From Melanopsichium pennsylvanicum (lineage: Eukaryota; Basidiomycota; Ustilaginomycetes; Ustilaginales): DNA of 64,000 bases. This document shows positions 9,491-24,962 of this stretch, one piece after another. Position 1 is the stretch's first letter, and each line of letters opens with the position of its first letter. The stretch is taken from NCBI GenBank assembly GCA_900208305.1, contig OAPG01000001.1, positions 868,001 to 932,000 on the forward strand. The letters run 5' to 3'. The notes beneath the pieces were generated by a model. That model made no database searches, was not told the DNA's origin, and saw only the letters and a program-made list of their open reading frames with translations. The translations under genes and the position numbers were made by a program.

Positions 9491-11398
9491 ATGTGTGGTA
9501 TCTTGGGATGCATTCACCACCCGGACGCACCGGCGTACCGTTCCAAAATGCTCAGCATGTCTCGCTGCATTCGTCACCGTGGTCCCGATTGGTCCGGTTG
9601 TGTCGTCACTGCCGAACAAGGCACCAAAGGTTCCATCCTCTGTCACGAGCGGCTGGCTATTGTTGGCATCTCAACCGGAGCTCAACCTCTGGTTTCCACC
9701 GATGGTAAACTCATCCTTGCCGTCAACGGTGAAATCTACAACCACCGTCACTTGCGCAAAGGGCTCAAGGACCAGAACGCCGAATTCAAGACCGAGTCGG
9801 ATTGCGAGGTCATCTTGCACCTCTACCGAGAACATGGCACCGATTTCGTCAAGATGCTCGATGGCATGTTTAGTTTCATCCTCCTGGACACCACCACCAC
9901 TCCTCACAGGGTGATTGCCGCCAGGGATCCTATCGGTATCACTACGCTTTACCAAGGCGCGAGTTACAAGTATCCCGGAGCCATTTACTTTTCTTCCGAA
10001 TTGAAAGCGATTCACGAGGAGTGCGATCGTATCCAATCCTTCCCTCCTGGTCACTTTTACGACTCTTCGCTTCCCGAGGGCAAGGAAACCGTGCGATACT
10101 ACACTCCCAACTGGCTCGACGGTGATGCCCAAGACGCCGTCGTCCCTACCAACCCTACGGATCTCAAGTTGATCCGCGAGGCGTTGGAAAAGGCGGTGCG
10201 AAAGCGACTCATGTCCGAAGTTCCTTACGGTGTACTCCTCTCTGGTGGTCTCGACTCTTCCCTCATCGCCTCGATTGCTGCGAGAGAGACGGACAAGATG
10301 GTCGAACTTCAGAAAAAGCAGTGGGAAGAGCGACAAGCACGTCGATCGCGTGGTCTCACCACTCCCGCTGGCGATGCCAACGGAGCCAAACTTCCCGTTG
10401 GTCTGGATGAAGATGCAGACAACGAGGTGGAGAACCTGGCTGCCTGGCCCCGTTTGCACTCGTTCTCCATCGGTCTTCCCGGTTCGCCCGATCTGCTCGC
10501 GGCACGCAAAGCGGCTCAGTTTCTCGGCACGGTTCATCACGAGTACACTTTCACGGTTCAAGAGGGACTCGATGCCATTGCGGATGTGATTTTCCATCTC
10601 GAGACATACGATGTGACCACGGTGCGTGCTTCCACCCCTATGTATCTGTTGAGCAGGAAGATCAAGGCGATGGGAGTCAAGATGGTTTTGTCCGGTGAAG
10701 GGTCGGATGAGATCTTTGGTGGCTACCTTTACTTCCACGCTGCACCTGATAAAAAGTCGTTCCATCAGGAGTGCGTTCGGAGGGTCAAAAACTTGCACAC
10801 GGCCGACTGTTTGCGTGCCAACAAATCGACCATGGCTTGGGGTCTCGAAGCACGTGTACCGTTTTTGGACAAGGCGTTCTTGGATGTGGCTATGAACACG
10901 GATGCGGGTGACAAGATGTTTTCCAAAGGTTCGTTGCAGGAGGTGGATTCGGATGGAAGGCCAAGGATGGAAAAGTACATTTTGCGTAAGGCGTTTGATG
11001 TGATTCCGGACGACATTGAGGCTGGTGGGGATGGTACGGGTAGTATGCTCTCTGCCGATGCTACTAAGAAGCCTTATTTGCCAGAAGACATTTTGTGGAG
11101 ACAAAAGGAACAGTTCAGTGACGGTGTAGGTTATAGCTGGATTGATGGCATCAAGGATTATGCTCAAGCCACCATCTCGGATGAAAAGTTCCAAGAAAGG
11201 GCTAAAAGGTATCCCAGCGACACTCCCGATACAAAGGAGGCGTACATGATCAGGGAGATTTTCGAAAGTTGGTTCCCCAGCGACGCAGCTGCAGGTACCA
11301 GTGTCAGGTGGATCCCAAGAGCCGATTGGGGTTGTGCAGCTGACCCTTCCGGTAGAGCTGTCAAAATTCACGAGTCGGCTTACTCTGCTGATGACTAG
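9491..11398 (+). CDS. ASN1: Asparagine synthetase, glutamine-hydrolysing
   Basis: Makes asparagine from aspartate, ATP and glutamine in the cytosol. The product is 635 residues. The start is fixed by the class II glutamine amidotransferase rule: the protein must begin MCGI so that Cys2 becomes the N-terminal nucleophile. The frame extends upstream to an ATG at 9431, but a 20-residue extension would block that. The amidotransferase half (~1-200) has RHRGPDWSG and [10 protein letters not shown]. The synthetase half has the PP-loop SGGLDSS at 251-257, then [12 protein letters not shown] and [11 protein letters not shown] ~40-residue linker with a Gly/Ala/Asp-rich stretch follows the PP-loop helix. 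Tandem Gcn4-like heptamers lie about 0.7 kb upstream. It converges on the DUF1776 gene. Confidence 0.97.
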   Translation: MCGILGCIHHPDAPAYRSKMLSMSRCIRHRGPDWSGCVVTAEQGTKGSILCHERLAIVGISTGAQPLVSTDGKLILAVNGEIYNHRHLRKGLKDQNAEFKTESDCEVILHLYREHGTDFVKMLDGMFSFILLDTTTTPHRVIAARDPIGITTLYQGASYKYPGAIYFSSELKAIHEECDRIQSFPPGHFYDSSLPEGKETVRYYTPNWLDGDAQDAVVPTNPTDLKLIREALEKAVRKRLMSEVPYGVLLSGGLDSSLIASIAARETDKMVELQKKQWEERQARRSRGLTTPAGDANGAKLPVGLDEDADNEVENLAAWPRLHSFSIGLPGSPDLLAARKAAQFLGTVHHEYTFTVQEGLDAIADVIFHLETYDVTTVRASTPMYLLSRKIKAMGVKMVLSGEGSDEIFGGYLYFHAAPDKKSFHQECVRRVKNLHTADCLRANKSTMAWGLEARVPFLDKAFLDVAMNTDAGDKMFSKGSLQEVDSDGRPRMEKYILRKAFDVIPDDIEAGGDGTGSMLSADATKKPYLPEDILWRQKEQFSDGVGYSWIDGIKDYAQATISDEKFQERAKRYPSDTPDTKEAYMIREIFESWFPSDAAAGTSVRWIPRADWGCAADPSGRAVKIHESAYSADD

Positions 11399-11740
11399 AC
11401 CAATCGTCTACCTCGAAAGCACACACACACACACACACACTGTACACACACGCACGTCGTTGTTTCCTTTCTTATCTCGTGTTTGATTTCAATCCACTTT
11501 GATCCAAAAAGAATTTCTCTCCCTTCCCTCTTTCCGTTCTGTTTTTATCCCTCTCATCGTCAGTCTGTGCTTGACCCTGATTGCGTTCACATTCATTCTC
11601 GTAGAGGCGACTTCTGAGACCAAAGTACAATGATAAACACAGATGTTTCGAGTCTGACACGGAACGCATGACGATCACTAGAACGAGACAAGATGCAAAA
11701 TTCGAATCAAGAACGTAAGAAGAAAGGCAGAAACAAAACA
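11399..11740. other. Convergent 3' region with CA microsatellite
   Basis: Shared 3' region of ASN1 and the DUF1776 gene. It contains (AC)10 at 11421-11440 and otherwise C/T-rich sequence. Confidence 0.5.
11421..11440. repeat. (AC)10 microsatellite
   Basis: A perfect dinucleotide run just after the ASN1 stop codon, probably in its 3' UTR. Confidence 0.9.
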
Positions 11741-13927
11741 CTAACTGAAACCATGCTGCTCATTCTGACTCTCGCCCAAAGCAACCCAACTGGTGCCAAG
11801 CGACGATTCGCTTCCCCCAGCCTCGTTCTCGCTCGCATACATGGATTCCTGCTGCACGTTCGGCGACGAGCCTCCTGCCCGACTACTGGCTCCACTGTTA
11901 CTGCTAGGAGGAACCATCCAAGGATCCCTGATCTCGGTCAACCCCGGGTTAGACGCCGACAAATCCGACTGCATTGGCCTTGTAGATCCAAAGTAGGGGC
12001 TGTGCGTGTTGCTCACCCCACTCGTAACTTCCTCCTCATCGTGGTCACCATAAGTCGAAGAAGGTACGCTACTCGGAATCCCCGACCCAGCGCCGCTCGA
12101 CTTTTCGCTCTCGGGCAAGCTTGCTGCGTCCGAGTCTCTGATCTCGTATGCCAGTGGGCTTGATCGTTTGTTGGACAACGAGGCCCGGGAGTGTGCCGCC
12201 GAAGATGGACCGGGACCAGGACCCGTGACCGGCCTCTTATTACTGCTTTGCTGGAATCTTTGATCCTCGGGAGTTTTGCCCCAATTCCAAGGCAAAAATG
12301 CGTGTTCCGCCCTGCCTACTAGCCCTGCTCTACGAAGCGAAAGTTGTCTCCTCAGCGTCAGCGCAAAATCAACAATGCTCGTTGGCACGATGGTCAGCAA
12401 CACTTGACTTAGCGTCAGCCAATGAGCTGAGATAGTGTGCGTTCCAACAGTGTAACTCGGCCTCAAACGGCGTTTCGTGCTGAGTAAGAGATCGAACACT
12501 TTGTTGAGTACCGGTGCAGACGTCGAGGATCGATGGTGCCACAATGATCCGAGGGAGGATGAGGGAGATCTGCTAGAGATAGGGCGTATTGGCGACGCAC
12601 TGATGCTGTGCGTGCTTGCAGAAATGTCTGCGGTGCTCGAGGTCGAGGCATGGACGGAATCGCCCCAGACTGAACCGGAACTGACTTCGACCATGGTGAC
12701 GCGGACATCTCGCTGCTTGAGGGTGAAACGTGAGCCAGAGGCTTTTCGACCAGCAATGGAGCTGCTGAGTGCGGAAGGCAGCTTGCTATTGCTTGCTGTC
12801 TTCGAGTGGAACGAGTCTTCCTCGCATTCCCTTCGAAGTGACTGAACGCCGGCTGCAACGCTCTGGGCGATGACCGAGTACATGGCTTTTCTGGGCAGAG
12901 CGGTGCGCGAAGCAGGGCTCGACACAAGGGTCACAATTGTGGCGGGATCCATCTCAGCTGTGTCCTCGGCGCGGTTGGGCAACTGCCTGAGCACTGGAAT
13001 CAGTGCACCTAGTACGCATAGACTGGCCACCACATGGCGATCGAGCAGCTCGGAGGAGGGAGAGGGTGCGAGCTTCGAGATGGGCACGGCCAGCGAGGAA
13101 GCCGAGGTGGATGCAGACATACTGCGAGATAAGCTAGGGTCCTCTTCGGGAGCGACAAAGCTAAGTGCATTGACCACGCCAGTGATGCTGATGTTCTCAC
13201 CAGGTCGGGCGTAGGGGTCACCAGCACTGGTGAGCGGGTAGCGAAGGCTAAGCGCAGCAGAGAGTGCTCGGACAAAAGGCTGCAAAGAGCCAGAAGGGTC
13301 GTCGACGTCAAAAATGAGCGCCTTAGCGTAGCCACGCGAGCTCGGAAGGATCAAATTCTCGAACTGCGTAAGAGCAGCTGACGAGGACACCGAGGCGAGT
13401 ACCACGAAGCCCTGACTTGAGAAGTGGAGAGCCATGGATCGACCGAGCGGCGTGTCTGCTCCAAGGACGATGACGGCTTCTCTGCGAATGCCATTCTTGG
13501 TACGGATCTTGCGAGTGCGTCCGCGACCCGCCACTTGCTTCCTGCCCAGATAGGGCAGTGCGATGTATCCGAATCGGTATGCATAGCTCGTTCCCAGGCC
13601 GACGACAAGCAGACCGCCGGCTAGACTGAGCGAAGTATGGTGCTTCTGAGCCCATGATTGCATCAGCTGCAAGTTGGTTGGCGGCGCGGGTGGTACCACG
13701 AGTGGAGGTGTGGGAGTGGGTGAGACAAGTTCAGTGACTCTGCCGGTAAGTCCCTCAATTGACGGAAGTGATGGCATGTCAGGGATGGGAGGCCCATACT
13801 TGTTGAGCTGCTCATACAAGATCTGATAGTACTCTTGCACAGAGACAGAGACCTTGTGGGGAAGCTCTTGCAAGTTGCGAGGCAGGTTATCCTCGATGAA
13901 GTTTTCGAGATCGGTGAGCGATGGCAT
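11741..13927 (-). CDS. DUF1776 family membrane protein (Tda5-like, SDR-related)
   Basis: A 728-residue member of the fungal DUF1776 family, distantly related to short-chain dehydrogenases; yeast Tda5 is the best-known relative and its biochemical role is unclear. Residues 1-60 form a predicted amphipathic N-terminal segment. A single membrane segment lies at ~99-120. The Rossmann-like core starts near 151 with VIVLGADTPLGRSMAL, which has a Gly-rich turn rather than the canonical TGxxxGxG. The second half holds a catalytic-domain-like stretch around VTLVSSPASRTALPRKAMYS, followed by a long Ser/Pro-rich, probably disordered tail (~560-728). The start at 13927 gives a natural N terminus. No enzyme activity can be inferred safely. 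Confidence 0.8.
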   Translation of the reverse strand: MPSLTDLENFIEDNLPRNLQELPHKVSVSVQEYYQILYEQLNKYGPPIPDMPSLPSIEGLTGRVTELVSPTPTPPLVVPPAPPTNLQLMQSWAQKHHTSLSLAGGLLVVGLGTSYAYRFGYIALPYLGRKQVAGRGRTRKIRTKNGIRREAVIVLGADTPLGRSMALHFSSQGFVVLASVSSSAALTQFENLILPSSRGYAKALIFDVDDPSGSLQPFVRALSAALSLRYPLTSAGDPYARPGENISITGVVNALSFVAPEEDPSLSRSMSASTSASSLAVPISKLAPSPSSELLDRHVVASLCVLGALIPVLRQLPNRAEDTAEMDPATIVTLVSSPASRTALPRKAMYSVIAQSVAAGVQSLRRECEEDSFHSKTASNSKLPSALSSSIAGRKASGSRFTLKQRDVRVTMVEVSSGSVWGDSVHASTSSTADISASTHSISASPIRPISSRSPSSSLGSLWHHRSSTSAPVLNKVFDLLLSTKRRLRPSYTVGTHTISAHWLTLSQVLLTIVPTSIVDFALTLRRQLSLRRAGLVGRAEHAFLPWNWGKTPEDQRFQQSSNKRPVTGPGPGPSSAAHSRASLSNKRSSPLAYEIRDSDAASLPESEKSSGAGSGIPSSVPSSTYGDHDEEEVTSGVSNTHSPYFGSTRPMQSDLSASNPGLTEIRDPWMVPPSSNSGASSRAGGSSPNVQQESMYASENEAGGSESSLGTSWVALGESQNEQHGFS

Positions 13928-15136
13928 GATGACGGTCTATAGAATCAGCGGATGAGTGAATCCTAATGCATAGGGGAATGGTGCAGAGACAGCCCTGCCA
14001 GCCGAATGGATGGATGTCAACGCTATTTCAGTAGCGATGATGCTCGAAGGGCAATCCGAGGAGGCAGTTGTTAGGGTCGAGAGGCAAGAGCTGGCAAGGC
14101 TTGTCGGCGAATCTTGATGGTTGAGAGAAGGGAGGATGAAGACGAATTATCCAGAGAAAGATAAGCGCAGGTGTAGTAAATCGGTCGAATGAGTCAATTC
14201 AAACCAGAAAAATAGGATCGCCGAGACGTTGAAGAGAGCGAGGACGGAGAGAGATGATGGTATAGAGGAGCCAGGACAGGTGGAGGACGTTGATGGGATG
14301 ATGCTGGGATATACGCGCGCGCAAGTCACTGTGCAGGGCTCGCTTGACACTCGAGACGCGCAATCATAGGCAGAGATAGAGTCCGGCCCCTCCCCGAAGG
14401 AAAAAAAAAAAAGGAGTGCGAGAATCAAGGGTCCTTGCAGCTCCCAACCCACTTCGAGCTCAGGCAAGCCAGAGAGGGGGCGCATGAAGCTTGCACTCTG
14501 ACGGCAGAAGCAGAATGTGAGTTGGCGGAAGGGCCAGCATCCGTGTGACTTGACTCAGACGCTCTCGCATGGGCTCAGCAAGCACACCATCCATCTACAT
14601 TTCACGTTGCCATGTTTAGACTGGCCAAATGCTGTCTTCGCCTGTGTCCCGGAGCGCGCGAGCCAACGATTCGGTCACCGCCGAAAGGCCAAGAAGCCCT
14701 CTCTCCTCTGTTTTTCCAATTAAGCTCAGCTTGCCGTGTTCGATCCGCTCAAGCCGCATCTTTTTGTTCACAGGGTCCATTCGGCTTTACCGTGGCCCGT
14801 GACGTGGCTGCACAACTAATGCGATAACTTGGATAGCCTTTGCATTCAACATCACATCTCAAAAGGAAGCACACCGCGAACTAGCAATTACAAACGACGC
14901 ACAGCGTTTACGAGAAGAGAGCACGGTAAAGCAGAGAATCTATTTAGAGGTAACGTGGTATGGGAACGATGACAACTGATGACCTTTCAGGTCCTTAGAT
15001 GAGACGAGACAACATTACAAGAAACTTATTTGACAAATGTTTGAGGTGGCTTGAGGGCAGAGCTCACTATTTCAGCACTGACCAGATACACAGTACATCT
15101 AGTCAGGGATTGTGTCCATCATGGTGAAGCAGCTGT
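13928..15136. other. Intergenic region between DUF1776 gene and DBP2
   Basis: About 1.2 kb: upstream region of the DUF1776 gene and 3' region of DBP2. A poly-A run lies at 14401-14412. A single perfect TGACTCA lies at 14551-14557. An open frame at 14147-14485 has no features that support a gene. Confidence 0.45.
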
Positions 15137-19637
<4,501 letters not shown>

Positions 19638-20912
19638 ATGTCTCTGCTTCGACAAACTACTGTTGCGAGCCGCTCGCTCAGCCGCCCTCTGGCTGCGCTT
19701 GCCGGCAGTGCTGCCCGAGCCTCTCCTGCCATCTCGACTCCCGCATCTCAAAAGCGTGGCCGAGCCACCGCCGTAGACCCCAACGATCCTGCCGCCACTG
19801 GTCTTCCTCTGAGCTCCTCTTCTATCTCGTCGACAGCTGCCTCTGCTGAAGGTGTCATTCGTCACAATTGGACTCGCAAGGAAGTTCAAACCATCTACGA
19901 TTCGCCCTTGCTCGACTTGGTCTTCCGCAGCGCCTCGGTCCACCGTCAGCACCACCCCGTCAACCGCGTTCAGCTTTGCACGCTTATGAATATCAAGGAA
20001 GGTGGCTGCTCTGAAGATTGCGGATACTGTTCGCAGAGCTCCAAATATGAAACCCCTTCCAACGCCAGCAAACTTGAGGACCTCGAGACCGTGCTGTCCG
20101 AGGCGAGGAAGGCCAAGGCTAACGGAAGCACCCGGTTCTGCATGGGTGCTGCTTGGCGTGAAGTTGGTGGAAGGAAGCGAGGATTCAACAGAATTTTGGA
20201 CATGGTCAGGGAGATCCGAGGCATGGGTATGGAAGTGTGCACAACTCTCGGCATGCTCACCACCGAACAGGCCAAGGCTTTGAAGGAGGCAGGACTCACC
20301 GCCTACAATCACAACCTTGATACTTCGAGGGAGTACTACGGCAAGGTGGTCACGACTAGGAGCTATGACGATCGAATTGGAACCATCGCCAACGTTCGCG
20401 AGGCTGGCATCTCGGTTTGCTCCGGTGGCATTCTCGGCCTGGGTGAACAACATGAAGATCGTGTTGGCTTGATTTGGGAAATGTCCACTCTGCCAGAACA
20501 CCCTGAGTCGTTCCCTGTCAACGCTCTCGTCGCTATTCCAGGTACGCCAATGGAAGGAAATGAACCCATTAGCTTTCAAGACATGTTGCGAACCGTAGCA
20601 ACCGCTCGTATCGTCCTTCCCGGCTCCATCATCCGTTTGGCTGCCGGAAGACATCTTTTCACGGAGAGCGAGCAGGCGATGGCTTTGCTGGCGGGTGCTA
20701 ATGCTATTTTTACTGGAGAAAGGATGTTGACTACTCCGACATCGAGTTGGGATGAGGATAAGGCTATGCTTGGAAGATGGGGTTTGAGGGGTATGGAAAG
20801 TTTTGAGGATAAGACCATGGTTTCGCACAAGTCGTTTGAGGTGGTGGATAGGGTGAGTGTTGAGGAGCGACGTGCTAAGGCGGATGCTAGTCAGGCTTTT
20901 CAGGCTGCTTGA
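19638..20912 (+). CDS. BIO2: Biotin synthase (radical SAM)
   Basis: Inserts sulfur into dethiobiotin, the last step of biotin synthesis, in mitochondria. The product is 424 residues. Residues 1-~60 are Arg/Ser/Ala-rich without acidic residues at the start, consistent with a mitochondrial targeting peptide. The radical-SAM cluster ligands are C124, C128 and C131 in GGCSEDCGYCSQS. YNHNLDT and the later SGGILGLGE and AGANAIFTGE segments are typical of BioB/Bio2, with the last near the [2Fe-2S] site region. The ATG at 19638 directly follows the CA repeat. The C-terminal ~30 residues after the conserved core are Lys/Ala-rich. Its presence suggests the organism can complete biotin synthesis at least from dethiobiotin. 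Confidence 0.96.
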   Translation: MSLLRQTTVASRSLSRPLAALAGSAARASPAISTPASQKRGRATAVDPNDPAATGLPLSSSSISSTAASAEGVIRHNWTRKEVQTIYDSPLLDLVFRSASVHRQHHPVNRVQLCTLMNIKEGGCSEDCGYCSQSSKYETPSNASKLEDLETVLSEARKAKANGSTRFCMGAAWREVGGRKRGFNRILDMVREIRGMGMEVCTTLGMLTTEQAKALKEAGLTAYNHNLDTSREYYGKVVTTRSYDDRIGTIANVREAGISVCSGGILGLGEQHEDRVGLIWEMSTLPEHPESFPVNALVAIPGTPMEGNEPISFQDMLRTVATARIVLPGSIIRLAAGRHLFTESEQAMALLAGANAIFTGERMLTTPTSSWDEDKAMLGRWGLRGMESFEDKTMVSHKSFEVVDRVSVEERRAKADASQAFQAA

Positions 20913-21467
20913 GGCGTTATGTTGCGAACAGAATGCTTCAAAGTCATGCGGTTATTCACCAGCATACGTACACAAATTTACGTGCAATACAGTGTTCAAA
21001 CTTGATCCGATTCGAAGACGATCGTATGCCAAGTGTGATCTGGATCGGAGCAGTCTGAATGCGTATGAACTTTGAAAAAAAAAGGGAAAAGATTCGGTCT
21101 GAACCGCCAGATCGTTGACGCTTGAGGGCACAATTTTTTTGGCATCCACACACGCTCCAGTGGGAGCAGAGTGGTTTGCACGGCACATGAATCGTGTTTT
21201 CTACATGTGCGAGTGGAGCTTTTACAAGAGATATGTATTATAGGTACAAAAGATGAAAGAAAGCATGAGAAAACCTAGATAGCCGATCGAAAGTGTTCCC
21301 GTTACAATAAAAGGGAATTAAGAGGGTCAAATGCAAGAAGAACGTGAAGCGAACCAAGCCAAGTGCCAAGGGAAGCGAGAGAGGAAATGTGAATGTAGAA
21401 AATGAAGCTGTCAAATCAAGTCGACGAGTTGTGTATGCGATGAAATTACCAAAGGGCTGACGGGATG
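20913..21467. other. Convergent 3' region BIO2 / zinc-cluster regulator
   Basis: 555 bp, AT-richer than the flanking genes, with an A9 run near 21075. No gene or RNA recognised. Confidence 0.45.
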
Positions 21468-24400
21468 CTAAAGGGAACCAGAGGCGGGGTTCCTAGGTTG
21501 CAGCAGATCCTGAATGACTCCAATCTCGCGATCCATAGTATCCCAAGCGTATCCGAGCTGCGAAAGACCTTCCACCAGGGATTCCACTTCGCTCTTCTTC
21601 GAGCTATGAGTGTACGGCCCCAGAGTGAGCTGATGCATTCCTTCAAGCTGAAGCAAAACTTCAAGTTGGGCCGAGGCAGCAGGATCCTTGGCAGCTTCTT
21701 CCGACTGAGCGTCGTGCAAGCCGTCAGCCTGCTGCTGCTGGGCCGCCTCATGAGCAACAAAGTGCTCGAAAAGTTGCTGCTGTTGCAGTGACTGAGGATC
21801 GACAAATGCATTCGGATTGTTCGACGAGTCGACAATGCTCAATGCTCTCTCCGCGGACATCGAACGGCCTTTCTTATGGCTGGCTACCTGCTCATCCGAC
21901 ACGCTGGGAATCTTGGCCAGGAATTGAGCCACGGGGAAGATCTGCTTCAGGATCGGGCCACCAGTCTGCAGAATACCCAAAGGCAGCAGAATGCCGATGA
22001 GACGAGCGGTCTTTCGGCAAGATACGAAGGCACGCTGCATGCTCTTGTCGAACAACGCCTTGAGTGATGCTGCGACGACCTTTTCCTCTTCAGAGATGGC
22101 GCTCTGGCCACCGAGCGAGTGGCTGAGGGTAGCCATGAAGGCTGCATTTGCTCTGTGACGCTCTCCAAGGGCGCGGAAGAGCGCGAGGTAAAGGAGAGAA
22201 CCGCAAAGCTTGGTAGATGCGATCCAACCGAGCGGGCGGAACGGCTGAAGATTGTTCATGGTGGACCAGGCCTTGGAGGCACAGCGGTCGAAGAAGAGCA
22301 TGAGCGAGTCCAGGCTATTCCAGACAGCACTGCAGGCTCGTTCGAGCTTTCGAAGCTCGGCCAGCGAGGGACTGGCTGAGAACCGGGACGCTCGAGGGAC
22401 GGGAGCCATGGAAGCCCCAGAGGGTCGTTGCCAAGGAGGAATGGAAGGCTTGAAGCCTTCAGCGGAGTCGACATGAGTAGCCAGGAAACGAGAAAGCGCG
22501 CCAATCTGGACCATGGCCATGATGACAAAAGTGAGACCCATCTCTCCGGATAGCACCACCTCGCCCTTTCGAGGTGCATCGACAGGTACGGCATTCTTCC
22601 GGAACGAAGCCTGGCCGACTACCTCGATGGCGCGTTCCTCTTTCAAGAAAGCCTTCCGTCTGTTGAGGCCTGAAGAGATTGAATCACGGCACCAGGTGGT
22701 CAGGAAAATGCGGTGGGACTGCATGGTGCTGAGCATGTGCTCGACTGCGTGGCGGTCAGTTTCGTCAACAACGAGCTTGGTCAACATGCCGAGCTTCTCG
22801 GCATGGTCGCAGGCGGTATCTGCAAAGCTGTGCGCCTGAACCCCGTCGACGTTGTCAAGCAAAGGAGCGAGGAGACAGAGGACCTGGACGCCCTCAACAC
22901 TTGGCTTCTTGAGAAGATCGTACTTGTGCACCAACGATAGGGCATGAGTGAGGAGAGCGTGGCAGAAAGCTTTGCGGGCTTTTCCGCGACGGAGGTTGTG
23001 CTCAATGTCGCCGGGGCGGTATGTTCGCATGAGGCCTTCGCTGCGGGCAGTTATCCAGGAGCGCGGACTGAGTCGATTCGCTTGTGACGAGACGGTGTCT
23101 GAGGCAGAGGCAGGACTGTCGCCACCGTCCTTGGCGCCTTTGGCACCCTTGGCAGCGAGCTTGGCCCGCTTTGTCTGAATATAAGTATCGGTGCATTTGA
23201 TCCGCTTGTCATCGCATCGACTGCATCCCATGCCTTCGGGTCTTTCAGTGACATCGCATCGCACTCGGCGCAATCGGCAAGTGTCGCAAGCAACACCCTG
23301 TTTGCGCTTAGGGCGCTTGAGTCCGGGCTTGGTGCCATCGGAATTGGGTTCGACGACTTGAATGACGCCGTTGTCATCCACCTCCTGAAGGCGACAGTCG
23401 ATGGTGTCGAGATCCTTGAAATCAGGTCCAAAGGCAATGGGCGCATCAGTATAATGGGCAGCCCAAGCATGGACCACGGCGAGCAAAGTCTCGGTCGTGC
23501 CGGGAGTTCCGATCTTGCTCTCCTTTGTGTCCGGCCAAGTGATGGAAGTGAGACCCTGGACGGCGGGAATGATGGAAGGCAAGCTCTCGGTAGTAGATCC
23601 GCCGTTGGACATGATGGACATTTTTCGAGGGTCACCGTTGGCAGCATTGAACGTCTTGCTGAAATGGGCAAAGTCGATCACGGGAGCCTGCATGTGGCAG
23701 ACGGCAAAGAAACAGTTGAGGAGCTGGAGCGAGAGGGAGCCGGCCATGACGCGGTCGGTAATGCGGACCTCAGCGCCTCGCAATTCGGTAAGGGCGCGGA
23801 TCAAGATGATGGAAGCATTAATGCGTTCGATGTTGGGCTCGTTGACAGCGGTTTCAGCCATCGATGCACCGTGGATCATGCGAGCTTGCTCGATTCGCTT
23901 GCCTGAACGACTTGGCCGGGGATACCGTCGGGAAGGAGGAGCGTGCGTCTTGGTGCAGACGAAACCTCTGTCTTCGCAACGAGTACAGCGAATGTGGTGC
24001 ACAGCGGTACCGGTGCTGGTGCTCCTTAGCATCTCGAGCAAAGCCATCTCAGCAGTTTCGGGCGAAGAGCTTCTGGCAGCCTCGGCACGTCGATCATCAA
24101 GGTCGCATCGAAGGTGTTTGGCACGGCATTGGTCGCAGGTGACGCCCTGACGACGCGCCGACTTCTTCTTGTCGCTCGAGCTGTTCATCCCTTCCGAGTC
24201 GGGTGACCCGAGAAAAGAGTTGCCCATGTCAGTAGAATCAGAGGCGGGAATGGGGAGAGAAGAGGGCTGCATGGCCGAAGCAAAAGCGCGGAACACATCC
24301 GAATCACCATTCGTGTGCATCAAAGAGGTGAAGGGTGAAGTCAGGGCGGGGTCAATCTGACCGCCGTGACAATATGGTGTAGAGTCGTCAAGATAGTGTG

Positions 24401-24962
24401 CATAATAGTCTTGCGAATCTTGTGACGCATTAGGCAAGCCAGAAAGGCACGTGAAGTCGAAGGACTGCGATGCAAAGTGATCCGACGACGATGTGGAAGG
24501 GACTTTATGGGCAAAGTTGGTGGCAGGCAGACTGTGGCTGACCGTGGAAGCCCGCTGCTGCATTGTTCCTGGATTGTCATTGATTGACGCATTCCAGATA
24601 CCAAGTTGGCTGGGATGCGATCCATTCGCTTGTTGTAACAAAGCCAGATCTTGGTGTTGCTGCTGATGCAGTTGCGAAGCGTCGTTGCCGCGTTGCAGGT
24701 ATTCGCCACTGTTATAAGGAAAGGAGCTCGTCTTGGCGAGGGCGCTTGAGGAAGCGCTGCGTGGGTTGACAGCAGCTGTGTTGGACATCATGTGCTGGCT
24801 AGCATCATCCATGGTCGTACCAGTTGGATGGCCAGCAGCAAAAAGGTGTTGAGCTTGTAGCGACTGAGCAGAGAGCGACGACGCGGGTAGTGAATGTCTG
24901 CGCGTATCATCAAAATCTCGTCGACCGTCCTGTAATCGACCAAAGGGCATACTCGACAGCAT
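21468..24962 (-). CDS. Transcription factor with two Zn2Cys6 clusters
   Basis: A 1,164-residue fungal regulator. The first cluster is at C276, C279, C286, C326, C329, C336, with an unusually long 39-residue loop in the middle (5-12 is usual). The second is at C557, C560, C567, C578, C581, C588, with a normal 10-residue loop, and is flanked by KRPKRK and a Lys-rich helix. Between them, residues ~405-505 resemble the start of the fungal middle homology region (LLNCFFAVCHMQAPVIDF, TETLLAVVHAWAAHY), which seems to resume after the second cluster (~665-790 and on). The N-terminal 260 residues are Ser/Gln-rich and the C terminus is Gln-rich, both activation-domain-like. Target genes are unknown. 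The long gene-free upstream region suggests complex control. BIO2 is the convergent neighbour. Confidence 0.88.
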   Translation of the reverse strand: MLSSMPFGRLQDGRRDFDDTRRHSLPASSLSAQSLQAQHLFAAGHPTGTTMDDASQHMMSNTAAVNPRSASSSALAKTSSFPYNSGEYLQRGNDASQLHQQQHQDLALLQQANGSHPSQLGIWNASINDNPGTMQQRASTVSHSLPATNFAHKVPSTSSSDHFASQSFDFTCLSGLPNASQDSQDYYAHYLDDSTPYCHGGQIDPALTSPFTSLMHTNGDSDVFRAFASAMQPSSLPIPASDSTDMGNSFLGSPDSEGMNSSSDKKKSARRQGVTCDQCRAKHLRCDLDDRRAEAARSSSPETAEMALLEMLRSTSTGTAVHHIRCTRCEDRGFVCTKTHAPPSRRYPRPSRSGKRIEQARMIHGASMAETAVNEPNIERINASIILIRALTELRGAEVRITDRVMAGSLSLQLLNCFFAVCHMQAPVIDFAHFSKTFNAANGDPRKMSIMSNGGSTTESLPSIIPAVQGLTSITWPDTKESKIGTPGTTETLLAVVHAWAAHYTDAPIAFGPDFKDLDTIDCRLQEVDDNGVIQVVEPNSDGTKPGLKRPKRKQGVACDTCRLRRVRCDVTERPEGMGCSRCDDKRIKCTDTYIQTKRAKLAAKGAKGAKDGGDSPASASDTVSSQANRLSPRSWITARSEGLMRTYRPGDIEHNLRRGKARKAFCHALLTHALSLVHKYDLLKKPSVEGVQVLCLLAPLLDNVDGVQAHSFADTACDHAEKLGMLTKLVVDETDRHAVEHMLSTMQSHRIFLTTWCRDSISSGLNRRKAFLKEERAIEVVGQASFRKNAVPVDAPRKGEVVLSGEMGLTFVIMAMVQIGALSRFLATHVDSAEGFKPSIPPWQRPSGASMAPVPRASRFSASPSLAELRKLERACSAVWNSLDSLMLFFDRCASKAWSTMNNLQPFRPLGWIASTKLCGSLLYLALFRALGERHRANAAFMATLSHSLGGQSAISEEEKVVAASLKALFDKSMQRAFVSCRKTARLIGILLPLGILQTGGPILKQIFPVAQFLAKIPSVSDEQVASHKKGRSMSAERALSIVDSSNNPNAFVDPQSLQQQQLFEHFVAHEAAQQQQADGLHDAQSEEAAKDPAASAQLEVLLQLEGMHQLTLGPYTHSSKKSEVESLVEGLSQLGYAWDTMDREIGVIQDLLQPRNPASGSL

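Noticed and set aside
9671..11371. 566-codon antisense open frame across ASN1
   Set aside because: It mirrors the codon structure of asparagine synthetase, which has all catalytic motifs. No family resemblance in the antisense product.
14147..14485. 112-codon minus-strand frame upstream of the DUF1776 gene
   Set aside because: Hydrophobic stretches come from C/T-rich leader sequence and poly-T; no similarity recalled.
14551..14557. Perfect TGACTCA site
   Set aside because: A single 7-mer is expected by chance in 64 kb, and neither adjacent gene is an amino-acid biosynthesis gene.
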